A stretch of DNA of 64,000 nucleotides, taken from contig NZ_JAEEMU010000037.1 in NCBI RefSeq assembly GCF_016283395.1, forward strand, positions 62,001-126,000, in the 5' to 3' direction. Source of the DNA: Ruminococcus sp. Lineage in GTDB: Bacteria > Bacillota_A > Clostridia > Oscillospirales > Ruminococcaceae. Below are positions 25,568-35,554 of this stretch, in pieces. The stretch's first letter is position 1. The number at the start of each line of letters is the position of its first letter. The notes under the pieces were generated by a model. That model made no database searches. It saw nothing but the letters and a program-made list of their open reading frames with translations, and was not told the origin of the DNA. Both the position numbers and the translations under genes were made by a program.

Positions 25568-26511
25568 AAGAGTTTCTTTTCAAAATCAGGCGTTGGTGCT
25601 TTTAAAACTAATGTATTCAGATAATGCATTTCTGAGCTTTCGGGAATATGAAACTCAAGCGAAAAGGCACAGAGTGCCTGACGGAATACACCGTATCGCT
25701 TATTTGCAGCGACAGAGCCGTATTTGCCGTCACCGAGGATAGGTGCGCCTATATGTGCAAGATGAGCACGTATCTGATGAGTTCTTCCTGTATACAGCTT
25801 TACTTCCACAAGGGAAAGCGGTCCTTTTTCTGAAAGAACTTGATATCCTGTTTTTATATGTTTATAACCGTCAATAGGCGAGTCGGAGATCTTAACAAGA
25901 TTTCTTGACTCGTCTTTTTGATGATATGCAGTGATTATATCTTCTCTTTTCGGCAGCTGCCCCACAGTTACGCAGTGATATATCTTGTGGACATTGCCTG
26001 CGCGTATGGCTTCGTTTATGTCTCTTAAAGCAGAAGCGGTCTTTGCAGCGGTAACAAGTCCGCAGGTATTTCTGTCAAGGCGGCTGCAAAGAGCAGGAGC
26101 AAAAGAGCTTTCAGAGTCGGGAAGATATTCTTTCTTATTATATAAATAGTGTTTTATTCTGTCAATAAGGGTTTCGGTCATAGGGCTGCCGTTTGAATGA
26201 GAGTCGAGACCAACGGGCTTATTGACGATAAGAACATTTTTATCCTCATATACTATTTCAATGTCAGGGGAGCATTTAAGAAAACTCATATCGTGTTTTT
26301 TCTCAGCTGATACTTCATCTTTCACATAAATAGTTATAATATCACCTGTATTGAGTCGGTCAGCTATATCGCACCTCTTACCGTTTATCTTTATGTCTTT
26401 TTTACGAATTAGTCGATACATCATACTTTTAGGGAGGTCGGGGAGAGCTTTTGCAACAAATTTATCAACTCTCTGACCGCTGTCATTGTCATTAATTACA
26501 AATTCTTTCAT
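25564..26511 (-). CDS. RluA-family pseudouridine synthase
   Basis: 315 residues. An S4-type RNA-binding domain occupies ~12-70 (RVDKFVAKALPDLPKSMMYR). The synthase core follows, with the catalytic Asp in SRLDRNTCGLV and the conserved GRTHQIRAHLAHIGAPI motif. It isomerises uridine in rRNA or tRNA; the exact site (RluC/RluD type) cannot be told from sequence alone. AGGTGATATAAAG precedes the ATG. It converges on tyrA. Confidence 0.92.
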   Translation of the reverse strand: MKEFVINDNDSGQRVDKFVAKALPDLPKSMMYRLIRKKDIKINGKRCDIADRLNTGDIITIYVKDEVSAEKKHDMSFLKCSPDIEIVYEDKNVLIVNKPVGLDSHSNGSPMTETLIDRIKHYLYNKKEYLPDSESSFAPALCSRLDRNTCGLVTAAKTASALRDINEAIRAGNVHKIYHCVTVGQLPKREDIITAYHQKDESRNLVKISDSPIDGYKHIKTGYQVLSEKGPLSLVEVKLYTGRTHQIRAHLAHIGAPILGDGKYGSVAANKRYGVFRQALCAFSLEFHIPESSEMHYLNTLVLKAPTPDFEKKLF

Positions 26512-26529
26512 CTTTATATCACCTAAATA

Positions 26530-26590
26530 TTACAAAAAAGTATCTATAAGTTACAAAAAATATTTGCTTTTTTCTTCATACCTTACAAAT
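26530..26590. repeat. Phased TTACAA repeats upstream of the GH25 gene
   Basis: TTACAAAAAA occurs at 26530-26539 and 26551-26560 and TTACAAAT at 26583-26590, spaced 21 and 32 bases, about two and three helical turns. On the minus strand the first two read TGTAAT and TGTAAC, which fit the WalR half-site TGTWAH, though not at the canonical 11-base period. The second copy could also be a -35 (TTGTAA) for the divergent pseudouridine synthase gene, with TAATAT 18 bases on. Confidence 0.4.
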
Positions 26591-26625
26591 TTTCATGTTG
26601 ATATCTGCTTTTTTTCTTTTAGAGG

Positions 26626-26654
26626 TTGAATTATCTCAGAAAAAATGTTATAAT
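26626..26654 (+). promoter_or_regulatory. Promoter of the GH25 gene
   Basis: TTGAAT (26626-26631), 17 bases, TATAAT (26649-26654). Confidence 0.7.
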
Positions 26655-26720
26655 ATACAAAATTGAAACGAAATTGACGTTTTCTTTTTGTTACGTTTAT
26701 GAAAAGGAGTTAGATCAGCC

Positions 26721-28337
26721 ATGGGCAAATTAAAAAGCTTGCTTTCAGTATTGATGGTTAGTACTGTTATGTGTTCGGCAACAGCGTTGCAGGCTTTCGC
26801 TGCGAACGATCCTGTTACTGATATATATGATAGCACAATTTTTTCGGAAAGTAAAGAGCCTGACAGCAGTGGGATATCCTTAAATGTCTGGGCAGTCGGC
26901 AGTTCGTCAGATGTAACAGTCGATGCTGCGGATACTAATGTTGAGGCAACGTCTGAAAAACCATTCAATGTGTTTGATATTTATGATGCACATCAAAAGT
27001 ATGTAAAGATACATTCAGGAGATCCTGAGCTGATGTACAGAAGATCGGAAGGTATTGATGTTTCCTATTCACAGGGTAAGATCGACTGGAAAACTGTCAA
27101 GGAGAGCGGAATTGATTTTGCTATAATCAGGGCAGGCTACGGCAATGCCTATAAGTACCCAAATCAGATCGATACATGGTTCAAATACAATATCGAAGAA
27201 GCTCAGAAGGTCGGCATGAATGTAGGTATCTACTGGTACAGCTATGCTGACAATGCTGAAGATGCTCGTCAGGAAGCAGAGGGCTGTTATCAGATAATAA
27301 AGGACTATTCTATTCAGTATCCTGTTTATTTCGATATTGAAGAGCCAAAGCACAAGAAAATGTCTACTGCTGAAGTATCGTCTATGATAGACTCTTTTTG
27401 CTCAACTATCGAGTCAAAGGGATTCCATGCAGGTGTATACAGCTTTTCAAGTCTCCTGACAACAAAGGTATATCAGCAGGTACTTGATAAGTATGCTGTA
27501 TGGGTAGCTCACTGGAACGTTAAAGTTCCTGGATATACCGGAAATTACGGTATGTGGCAGCACTGCGAGGTCGGAAGAGTAAACGGTATCAATACAGATG
27601 TTGATCTTGATCACTGTTACATAAATTATCCTTATATCATTTCTCCTGATACTTATGATCCTGACGGTACAGAGACAAATGTTTCTTCCGTGCAGTATCC
27701 TGCATCTACGGAGAAGGTCATTGCTAAGGGGATAGATGTTTCCGTATGGCAGGCTAAGATAGACTGGGACAAGGTCGCAAAATCAGGTGTTGACTTTGCA
27801 ATAATACGCGCAGGATACGGTAACCTTTCATCACAGAAGGATAAGTATTTTGAGGCAAATATCGAAGGAGCAGCAAAGGCAGGTATCGACTGCGGAGTTT
27901 ACTGGTACAGTTATGCTTCATCACCTGAGGACGCTGTACTTGAGGCAGAGGCTTGTTACGAGGTTATAAAGGATAAAAAATATGCTTATCCTGTATACTA
28001 CAGTCTTGAAGATGTCTGTCTGAATTCTCTCAGCAATAAAGAGCTTTCAGATATAGCTAAAGCTTTCTGTTTAACTCTTGAAAAGAAAGGCTACTATGTA
28101 GGCATAAAGAGCAATGTAAACTTCCTCAGCACAAGACTTGACGAATCTTTATTCAATTCATATGATGTCTGGGTTGCTCATTACGGAGTTGCAACACCAA
28201 GCTTTACTAAAAACTATAATATGTGGCAGTATTCAGGCACAGGTAAGGTCAACGGAATAAATGGAATCGTTTGCTGCGATTACGCATATATCAATTTCCC
28301 AAAGGTAATGAAAGAAGCTCATCTTAACGGCTTTTAA
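26721..28337 (+). CDS. Secreted protein with two GH25 lysozyme domains, the second degenerate
   Basis: 538 residues with a signal peptide ending at AFAAN and AAGGAG before the ATG. Two GH25 (Cpl-1-type muramidase) domains cover ~110-310 and ~337-535. Domain 1 has the expected acidic residues: Asp in GIDVSYS, the DxE pair in PVYFDIEEP, and Asp in TDVDLDHCY. Domain 2 keeps GIDVSVW, but DxE is SLE (PVYYSLED) and the last Asp position is Cys (GIVCCDYAY). Domain 1 should hydrolyse the MurNAc-GlcNAc bond. Domain 2 has lost two of the four active-site acids and may only bind glycan. The duplication with decay is visible in the parallel GVYWYSY and MWQ segments of both. Confidence 0.9.
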   Translation: MGKLKSLLSVLMVSTVMCSATALQAFAANDPVTDIYDSTIFSESKEPDSSGISLNVWAVGSSSDVTVDAADTNVEATSEKPFNVFDIYDAHQKYVKIHSGDPELMYRRSEGIDVSYSQGKIDWKTVKESGIDFAIIRAGYGNAYKYPNQIDTWFKYNIEEAQKVGMNVGIYWYSYADNAEDARQEAEGCYQIIKDYSIQYPVYFDIEEPKHKKMSTAEVSSMIDSFCSTIESKGFHAGVYSFSSLLTTKVYQQVLDKYAVWVAHWNVKVPGYTGNYGMWQHCEVGRVNGINTDVDLDHCYINYPYIISPDTYDPDGTETNVSSVQYPASTEKVIAKGIDVSVWQAKIDWDKVAKSGVDFAIIRAGYGNLSSQKDKYFEANIEGAAKAGIDCGVYWYSYASSPEDAVLEAEACYEVIKDKKYAYPVYYSLEDVCLNSLSNKELSDIAKAFCLTLEKKGYYVGIKSNVNFLSTRLDESLFNSYDVWVAHYGVATPSFTKNYNMWQYSGTGKVNGINGIVCCDYAYINFPKVMKEAHLNGF

Positions 28338-28350
28338 GCAATGAAATTCA

Positions 28351-28385
28351 ATATGCATACCGTGTTTTGCGGTATGCATATTTTG
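28351..28385 (+). terminator. Terminator after the GH25 gene
   Basis: ATATGCATACCG (28351-28362) pairs with CGGTATGCATAT (28370-28381), followed by TTTTG. Confidence 0.8.
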
Positions 28386-28401
28386 TATAACAGGAGAAAT
28401 T

Positions 28402-31400
28402 ATGGTAGAATTTATTATCGGTCCGTCAGGCAGCGGAAAAACGACGAAGATGTTCGGTCGAATAGAAGAAAAATGTTCTGCTGCCGATAAATTATGTATA
28501 TTAGTTCCCGAACAGTATTCTCAGGATTTTGATAAGAAACTTTATTTCTACCTCGGAGCTGAAAATTTCAATGAATTGTTTTCACTGAGCTTTACAGGTC
28601 TTGCGAGACAGCTTTTTCAGATCTACGGTGATCCTGACAGAAAAGGTGAATTTGCTGATGAAATGGCTAAGATGATACTGGTGTATCAGGCTGTTTCATC
28701 AGCTTTGTCGCGTCCTGAGTCTCTCAGCAGTTTCCGCAGACAGAGTATGCAGAGTGGCTTTGCGGAAGAGATAACTACTCTTATACGTGATATGAAACGT
28801 GCAGGAGTAACTCCCGAGGAGCTTGTACAGCGTTCACAGCTCCTTGACAGAAGGCTTATGGACAAGACGAATGATGTTGCTGCCATATACATTGAATATC
28901 AGCGGTTAATGGAGGAATACGGTTTTAAGGACGAACTTGACAATATCCGCGAAGCCGCAAATGTTGCAAATCTGAACAGATACTTTTGCGGAAAGACTGT
29001 ATTCCTTGATGAGTTCGAGAGCTTTACTGCCGATCAGTATGAGATGCTGAGAGTAATGATCTCTTCATCGGAAAATGTTATTATCACATTGAGAACAGAT
29101 GATGTCAATGCAGGCGAATACACTCTCTTTGAAACTGTTAATGATACGTACAGAAAGCTTTCGGGAATATGCCGCGAACTTGGCAAAGAATGTACGATCA
29201 TACAGTGCAATGAATACCACAGGTTTAAAACTCCCGATCTTGAATACGTCAGCAGCCGTGGACTGAGAAATTTAAAAAATGAACCCGATAAAGCTCCTAA
29301 AGCTGAGAATATCCATATATTTGAGGCAAGAGATATGTACAGTGAAGCGGAGTATGTCTGTGCTGCCGTTAAACATCTGTTGTATGAAGATCATTCTCTG
29401 AGATACCGTGATATAGCTATAATCTCAAATGATATCGCAAGCTATGCAGATGTACTGAAAGCTGCATTCAAGAGATATGATATCCCGTACTTCCTCAGCC
29501 TTGAAAAAGCCGTGGATCATACAGCTGTTATGGTGTTTTTCCTTACGCTGCTTGATATACTTGTAAGCCGTAAATTCAGGTCTGAACAGATATTCAGGCT
29601 TCTTAAAAGCGGACTTCTTGATGTATCGCTTACAGAAACGTCGCTGCTTGAAAACTATTGCTATAAGTGGGACGTTGACGGAGATATGTGGGCTGAGCCG
29701 TTTACTGCGCAGGATAACGAGCTTGAACTCCTCGAAGGAATAAGAGTGCGTGTTATCGAGCCTGTCATAAAGCTGAAAAAACGTCTGAAACGTGATAAAA
29801 CTGCGGATAAGATATGTGTGCATCTGTACGATCATCTTGTTGAATGTGGTGCGGAGAAGAATACTGCCCGTCTTATGGGTGAGCTTATAGATCAGGATAA
29901 GGACTATGAAGCGGCAGAGCTGAAAAGATTATGGGGTTGCCTGATAGATATACTTGACTGTATCAATGATACTCTCGGAGAACATGAAATTAGCTTTTCA
30001 GAAGTAAACAGGATCATAAGATCAATGATAGGCAGGATAAAGTATTCAGTTCCGCCGCAGACTCTTGATGCTGTCACAGCCGCTTCTGCGAGAATGGCAC
30101 GACTTGATTCACCGAAAATAGTTTTTATAATGGGGGCTAATGACGGTGATTTCCCAAATCAGATCAGTCTGCATGGTCTGTTTTCAGAAGCGGATAAATC
30201 AAAGCTTGCTGAACACGGGATAGAGCTTTCCACACCTCTTTCGGAGCTTATCGCGTCTGAGCGGCTTGTAGTATATAAGGCTATATCAGCGGCTTCGGAT
30301 AAACTTTTTATAACCTATCCGCTTTCTGATCTTGCCGGACAGGCTAAGTATCCTGCACCGATAGTAGATAGGATAATAGGAATGTTCGGTGATAAAAGCA
30401 TAAGAAAAAAAGATGAGGAAATACCTGTTGATTTTTATGCTGTAACTCTTCATTCAGCCTTTTATCACTATATGCAGGAGCGAAATACCGCAGATGCTTC
30501 AGTTTCGTCCATAAGAAGTCTGTTAATGAGTGATCCTGAGTACCGAAGAAGACTTAATTATGTTCTCAGCAGAGGCGATCATTCTCAGAATTACAAGATA
30601 GACAGGAATATTATGGAGAAAATACAGGATTTTGAGCCATTCAGGCTTTCTTCAACAGGTCTTGAGGAATATAATCTTTGCCATTTCAAGTATTTCTGCG
30701 ATAAATGCCTCAGATTAAGGCTGAATGAAAAGATCAGTCTTGACGCAAGGATAGCAGGTGAACTTACACATGAGTGCTTCTACGGTATACTTGCGTCACG
30801 TACAAAGTCTGACTTTGTAAATATGTCGTATGATGATGTGCAAAATGAAGTGAATAGGTGCGCTGAAAAGTATAAGAACGAAACCCTTGCAGGTGATTTT
30901 GGTAAAGATGCGAAATTTGAACTGATATTCAACAAGCTTACTGAGCGAATGTCAGATGTATTCCTGTATACTCAGCAGTCACTTATGGCTTCGGATTTTG
31001 TGCCCCATGATTTTGAGCTTGATCTGCGCGAAAGCCACTCGGTTGTTCTGCCGTTTGGTGATAAAAAGGAGCTGAGCTTCGGCGGAATAGTTGACAGAGC
31101 AGATGTGTGCAATATAAACGGTGAGGATTATCTGAGGATAATAGACTATAAGAGCAGCCGCAAGGAGATAACTGCCGAAACACTCGCCTGCGGAATAAAT
31201 ATGCAGATGCTGCTTTATCTGTTTGCTTCTACCGATAAAGGCGGTCTATACGAGGGCTATGAGCCTGCAGGTGTGCTTTATTCTCCTGTAAGGATAGCTG
31301 ATGTACACCTTGAGCCGCATAAAGTTTCATCAAGGAACAGCAGTGCGGTAAAGTCATCACTGAAAATAAGCGGACTTGTTCTCGGAGATATGGACATACT

Positions 31401-31737
31401 TGAAGCTATGGAAAAAGATGTTGGCGGAGAGTTTATACCTGTAAAGCTCGATAAAAATGGAGTTCCAGATAAGAATTCGTCATGTGTATCGTCTGAGGGA
31501 ATGACACTGCTTAGAAATTATACGTATTCAAAGCTTATCAGCATGGCTGAGTCGCTTCTTGACGGAAACGCAGAAGCAGAACCGCTCGTTATCGACGGTA
31601 AGATCCCATGCACATACTGTGAGTATGTAAATATATGCGATAATTCCGAATTTGAACGAAAAAAACTTCCTGATGCATCTGAAATTGCGGAAGCAGAAGA
31701 GATACTTGGTAAAAAATTCAGCGGAAAGGAGAAGTGA
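28402..31737 (+). CDS. addB: Helicase-exonuclease AddAB subunit B
   Basis: 1111 residues. The Walker A GPSGSGKT is at the very N-terminus of an inactivated helicase-like fold. The C-terminal nuclease has RIIDYKSSRKE. Cysteines in YNLCHFKYFCDKC and in CTYCEYVNIC correspond to those holding the [4Fe-4S] cluster that staples the AddB nuclease. With AddA it resects double-strand breaks and loads RecA. AGGAG precedes the ATG, 17 bases after the terminator hairpin; I find no clear promoter of its own. Confidence 0.95.
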   Translation: MVEFIIGPSGSGKTTKMFGRIEEKCSAADKLCILVPEQYSQDFDKKLYFYLGAENFNELFSLSFTGLARQLFQIYGDPDRKGEFADEMAKMILVYQAVSSALSRPESLSSFRRQSMQSGFAEEITTLIRDMKRAGVTPEELVQRSQLLDRRLMDKTNDVAAIYIEYQRLMEEYGFKDELDNIREAANVANLNRYFCGKTVFLDEFESFTADQYEMLRVMISSSENVIITLRTDDVNAGEYTLFETVNDTYRKLSGICRELGKECTIIQCNEYHRFKTPDLEYVSSRGLRNLKNEPDKAPKAENIHIFEARDMYSEAEYVCAAVKHLLYEDHSLRYRDIAIISNDIASYADVLKAAFKRYDIPYFLSLEKAVDHTAVMVFFLTLLDILVSRKFRSEQIFRLLKSGLLDVSLTETSLLENYCYKWDVDGDMWAEPFTAQDNELELLEGIRVRVIEPVIKLKKRLKRDKTADKICVHLYDHLVECGAEKNTARLMGELIDQDKDYEAAELKRLWGCLIDILDCINDTLGEHEISFSEVNRIIRSMIGRIKYSVPPQTLDAVTAASARMARLDSPKIVFIMGANDGDFPNQISLHGLFSEADKSKLAEHGIELSTPLSELIASERLVVYKAISAASDKLFITYPLSDLAGQAKYPAPIVDRIIGMFGDKSIRKKDEEIPVDFYAVTLHSAFYHYMQERNTADASVSSIRSLLMSDPEYRRRLNYVLSRGDHSQNYKIDRNIMEKIQDFEPFRLSSTGLEEYNLCHFKYFCDKCLRLRLNEKISLDARIAGELTHECFYGILASRTKSDFVNMSYDDVQNEVNRCAEKYKNETLAGDFGKDAKFELIFNKLTERMSDVFLYTQQSLMASDFVPHDFELDLRESHSVVLPFGDKKELSFGGIVDRADVCNINGEDYLRIIDYKSSRKEITAETLACGINMQMLLYLFASTDKGGLYEGYEPAGVLYSPVRIADVHLEPHKVSSRNSSAVKSSLKISGLVLGDMDILEAMEKDVGGEFIPVKLDKNGVPDKNSSCVSSEGMTLLRNYTYSKLISMAESLLDGNAEAEPLVIDGKIPCTYCEYVNICDNSEFERKKLPDASEIAEAEEILGKKFSGKEK

Positions 31738-31739
31738 AC

Positions 31740-34700
31740 ATGAGCTGGACACAACAGCAGCAGAATGCTATTGATGCAAGAGACACGTCACTTATTGTAT
31801 CAGCTGCGGCAGGAAGCGGCAAAACAGCAGTTCTTACAGAAAGGCTCATAAAGCTCATTGCAGACAGCAATTCGGGTGTGAGAGCAGACAGAATGATCGT
31901 TGTAACATTTACCAATGATGCGGCTTCCGAACTAAAAAAGCGTCTTGATATAAAGCTCAGAGAGTTTATAAACGAACGTCCTGATGATAAACATTTGCTG
32001 AAACAGCAGATACTTCTTCAAAGCGCGAGGATATCTACTATTAACTCCTTCTGTTTTGACCTTATACGTGACAATATGTGTGATACAGGAGTAACTTCGG
32101 GTTTTGCGGTTCTTGACGACAGCGACAACAAGGTGCTCAGAGCACGGGCTATGGACGAGCTTATAAACTACTATAGTGAAAACGAGTATGAAAAGATATC
32201 GTTCATGTATGACAGATTTTGTATTAAGGACGAGAAAAGACTTATTGAAGTAATAGAAAGAGCTGACAATTTCCTTTCATCTGTTCCTTTCAGGGATAAA
32301 TGGCTTGATAAAGCGGTTGAGATGTATAAAGGTGATATAAATGACTCGTTTTATTTCAAGAGCCTTATGACAGCTATGATATCAGAGCTTGAAAAAGCTC
32401 TTAAAACAGCTGATGATAATATCGGACTAATAAACAGGATATTCCCCGATATGTCATCGGCTGCCGCAGCGAAATCATATGCTTTGGCGGAAGAGGACTA
32501 TGACAGGATATCAGATCTTCTTGCAATTTTCAGAACCAACAGACTTCCCGATGAAAGTGAAGCTGCAAAAGCGCAGGATTTTTCTGATCTTGTAAGAGTT
32601 GGAAAAACGCCTCATGATAAAGCTTTGCGCGAGATATACAAAAAAAGGCGCGATCTTATAAAAAAGACTGCGGCAAAGGTAATAAACAGTGTTTTGTCAG
32701 TTGAGAGCGATTACAGAGAGTGCGGTGAAGTAACTGTAATTCTTGCGGAAATGCTAAAAAAATATCAGGAGTTTATCTGGGAAAAGAAATGCGAAAAGAA
32801 TGGTCTTTCATTCGATGACGGTGAACGTTTAGCATTGGAGCTGCTTACCGAGTCGGATGACAGCGGTAATATTGTCAGAAGTGAAGTTGCTGATAGGATA
32901 GCTGATTATTATGATATAATAATGATAGATGAGTATCAGGACTCCAATAATAAGCAAGATCTTATCTTTAAACTTATCTCAAAGGATTTCCGAACAGACG
33001 AAAATGGTGAGCCGCTTTACGGAAGCAATGTATTTCTTGTGGGAGATGTAAAGCAGTCTATTTATCGTTTCAGACTTGCCAATCCTCGTAATTTTATCAA
33101 TACATTGCACAGTTCAGAGCCATATTCTCCTGAAAGTAAATGTAAAAATCAGGCTATTATCTTGAATAAGAATTTCAGAAGTTCTCCTCAGGTAATAGAT
33201 TTTGTAAATTTTGTATTTGAGCAGATAATGTCTGAAAAGTGCGGAGATATAGACTATACAGATGATGAAAAGCTATATTTCGGTGCCGGGCAGTATGCGG
33301 ACGATGATGCATCACAAAGGATTACTCATTTTGCATTTATAAAAGATGATGCTGTTGAAGATGAAGAAGCTGAAAAGCTTAACATGGAAGTACTGTATAC
33401 AGCCAAAAAAATATCTGACATGATCGGAGCAGGCGTTACAGTTACAGATAAAGACGGTTCAAAACGTCCATGCTGCCCATCTGATTTCTGCATACTTGTA
33501 AGGAATAACAAGCACATAAACACATATGCGGAAGAACTGAACAAAATAGGCGTTCCTGCAAAAGGAAGTGAAGAAACAGGCTATCTCAAAGCGCGAGAGA
33601 TAGCAGTGCTTATTGATCTTTTAAGAGTTATCAGCAATCCGATACAGGATATACCTCTTGCTGCTGTAATGACTTCGCCTATGTATATGTTCAGTATTGA
33701 AGATATAGCAGTTATAAGGTCTTATGATAAAAAGAGAGCCTTGTTTTCTATAATTCAGGGGATAGTTGGTGGAGAGTACAGCGAATGTGATGATATGTTC
33801 CTTTGCGAGAGATGCAGGGAATTTCTGGAGTCTATTGAAGCATTCCGACTGGATTCTGTTACCATGACCATAGGAGAGCTTATAGGCGAGATTTATGACT
33901 CTACAGACTTTATCTCAGTAATGCAGCTTTACAGTGACGGTGAGAAGAAAAGAGCTAATTTGCGCGCACTTATACAGTATGCTCAGAATTATGAAGCTAC
34001 AGCTGCATTTGACGGGTCAGGCGGTCTTAACGGTTTCCTGAGACATCTTGACAGAGTAATGGAAAACGGAGACTACGCACAGGGAAAGGTCGCAGCTTCC
34101 TCAGGTGACTATGTTTCAGTACTTACTATGCACAGGTCAAAAGGATTGGAATTTCCATTTGTTTTTATTGCGGAAACGTCAGTGAACTTTCAATTTGACT
34201 CAAAAACAGTAATGTGCAGCCCCGACGGACGCATAGGCTATGTACTTTATGATCCGAGTCTTTACAGAAAATATAAGACCTTTCAGCAGGTAATGCTTTC
34301 CGCTGAAGAGGAAAGAGACACAAGAAGTGAAGAAATGCGATTGCTTTATGTTGCCCTTACAAGAGCAAAGCGGCAGCTTTTTATAAACTTAAAATGCGGC
34401 GAAAAGGCATTGAAAAGAGTTAATTCGATTATTGAAAGTTGTGTGTTGCATAATGGAGACATAACTGACAGTGTTAGCGAGGCAAAGAGTTTCTCAGATT
34501 GGTTATGGGCAAGTATAATACGTGAAAAGTCTTTTGCGGAAATTTCAGAGCATTTAGAGCTTGAAGCAGCTGCGAACAAAAGCAACAATGATGATAATAA
34601 CCTTTTTGAATATGAATTTGTGGACAGTATAGATGCAGCAGATGCGGAGCAGGCTGATGAAGATAAAGAACAAGCTGCGGACGAGAGTATCATATCACAT

Positions 34701-35369
34701 ATGAAAAATATAATTTCATACGAATATGATAAGACGCTTTCGGAAACTCCTGCAAAGCTAAGCGTTACAGAAATAACCAAAAAGCTTAAAAACAGTAAAG
34801 AATTATTCGATTTTAAACTGAAAAGACCTAAATTCAAATCAAACGGTTCAAGACTCAGCGGAGCTGAACGCGGTACAGCTATACATACGTTCTTTCAGTA
34901 CTGCGATTTTGAAAATGCAATCAAAGATACAAAGTCTGAGATAGAGAATGTAATGAACAAAGGATATATATCTTTAGCAGAAGCCGAGTCGATAAATCTT
35001 GAAAACGTTAAAGCTTTCTTTGAAAGTTCACTTTATGAACGCATATGTTCATCGCTGGCATATGTCAGAGAAAAGAAGTTTATGGTGGCTGTTTCACAGC
35101 TTGATGTTGAGAATGAAACTCTTGAGAAACTCAAACGTTCAGACGGCATGATCAAGGGAATTATAGACCTTATGTTTGAAGAAAATGACGGTATAGTCAT
35201 AGTTGATTATAAATCAGACAGGGGAGTGTCTCTTGAAAAACTGAAAGATAGGTATTTTATGCAGCTTAAACTATATAAAGCAGCAATTGAGCTTACAACA
35301 GGCAAGAAGGTCAAGGAAGCGTTTTTGTATTCGTTTGAACTGAAAAAATATATTGCTGTAGAGATTTAA
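31740..35369 (+). CDS. addA: Helicase-exonuclease AddAB subunit A
   Basis: 1209 residues from ATG 31740, nine bases after AAAGGAG; a GTG six bases earlier sits too close to the ribosome site. This is an SF1A (UvrD-like) helicase: SAAAGSGKTAVL, IMIDEYQDSN, GDVKQSIYRFRLANP and TMHRSKGLEFPFVF, with the C-terminal nuclease motif IVIVDYKSDRG. It provides the 3'-5' motor and one nuclease of the recombination complex. The start lies two bases after the addB stop. Confidence 0.96.
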   Translation: MSWTQQQQNAIDARDTSLIVSAAAGSGKTAVLTERLIKLIADSNSGVRADRMIVVTFTNDAASELKKRLDIKLREFINERPDDKHLLKQQILLQSARISTINSFCFDLIRDNMCDTGVTSGFAVLDDSDNKVLRARAMDELINYYSENEYEKISFMYDRFCIKDEKRLIEVIERADNFLSSVPFRDKWLDKAVEMYKGDINDSFYFKSLMTAMISELEKALKTADDNIGLINRIFPDMSSAAAAKSYALAEEDYDRISDLLAIFRTNRLPDESEAAKAQDFSDLVRVGKTPHDKALREIYKKRRDLIKKTAAKVINSVLSVESDYRECGEVTVILAEMLKKYQEFIWEKKCEKNGLSFDDGERLALELLTESDDSGNIVRSEVADRIADYYDIIMIDEYQDSNNKQDLIFKLISKDFRTDENGEPLYGSNVFLVGDVKQSIYRFRLANPRNFINTLHSSEPYSPESKCKNQAIILNKNFRSSPQVIDFVNFVFEQIMSEKCGDIDYTDDEKLYFGAGQYADDDASQRITHFAFIKDDAVEDEEAEKLNMEVLYTAKKISDMIGAGVTVTDKDGSKRPCCPSDFCILVRNNKHINTYAEELNKIGVPAKGSEETGYLKAREIAVLIDLLRVISNPIQDIPLAAVMTSPMYMFSIEDIAVIRSYDKKRALFSIIQGIVGGEYSECDDMFLCERCREFLESIEAFRLDSVTMTIGELIGEIYDSTDFISVMQLYSDGEKKRANLRALIQYAQNYEATAAFDGSGGLNGFLRHLDRVMENGDYAQGKVAASSGDYVSVLTMHRSKGLEFPFVFIAETSVNFQFDSKTVMCSPDGRIGYVLYDPSLYRKYKTFQQVMLSAEEERDTRSEEMRLLYVALTRAKRQLFINLKCGEKALKRVNSIIESCVLHNGDITDSVSEAKSFSDWLWASIIREKSFAEISEHLELEAAANKSNNDDNNLFEYEFVDSIDAADAEQADEDKEQAADESIISHMKNIISYEYDKTLSETPAKLSVTEITKKLKNSKELFDFKLKRPKFKSNGSRLSGAERGTAIHTFFQYCDFENAIKDTKSEIENVMNKGYISLAEAESINLENVKAFFESSLYERICSSLAYVREKKFMVAVSQLDVENETLEKLKRSDGMIKGIIDLMFEENDGIVIVDYKSDRGVSLEKLKDRYFMQLKLYKAAIELTTGKKVKEAFLYSFELKKYIAVEI

Positions 35370-35373
35370 TAAG

Positions 35374-35407
35374 AAGTCCCTGTATATTTCAAATTACAGG
35401 GACTTTT
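35374..35407 (+). terminator. Terminator after addBA
   Basis: AAGTCCCTGTA pairs with TACAGGGACTT, followed by TTA. Confidence 0.8.
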
Positions 35408-35493
35408 ACAGTTATAAACCAAATCTGTTTTTTTATGTTTTGCATTATTTGAGATGTGTAAATTTGTGCAATATGTAGATTTTGCAAATTTTG

Positions 35494-35522
35494 TTGACAA
35501 TATATGAAGATTGTATTATAAT
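35494..35522 (+). promoter_or_regulatory. Promoter of the D-Ala-D-Ala carboxypeptidase gene
   Basis: TTGACA (35494-35499), 17 bases, TATAAT (35517-35522). Confidence 0.85.
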
Positions 35523-35554
35523 GGAAGATACAGAGATATAAATTGAGGTGTAGA

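Noticed and set aside
26530..26560. Canonical WalR site upstream of the GH25 gene
   Set aside because: The half-sites fit but are 21 bases apart instead of 11; kept only as a low-interest repeat.
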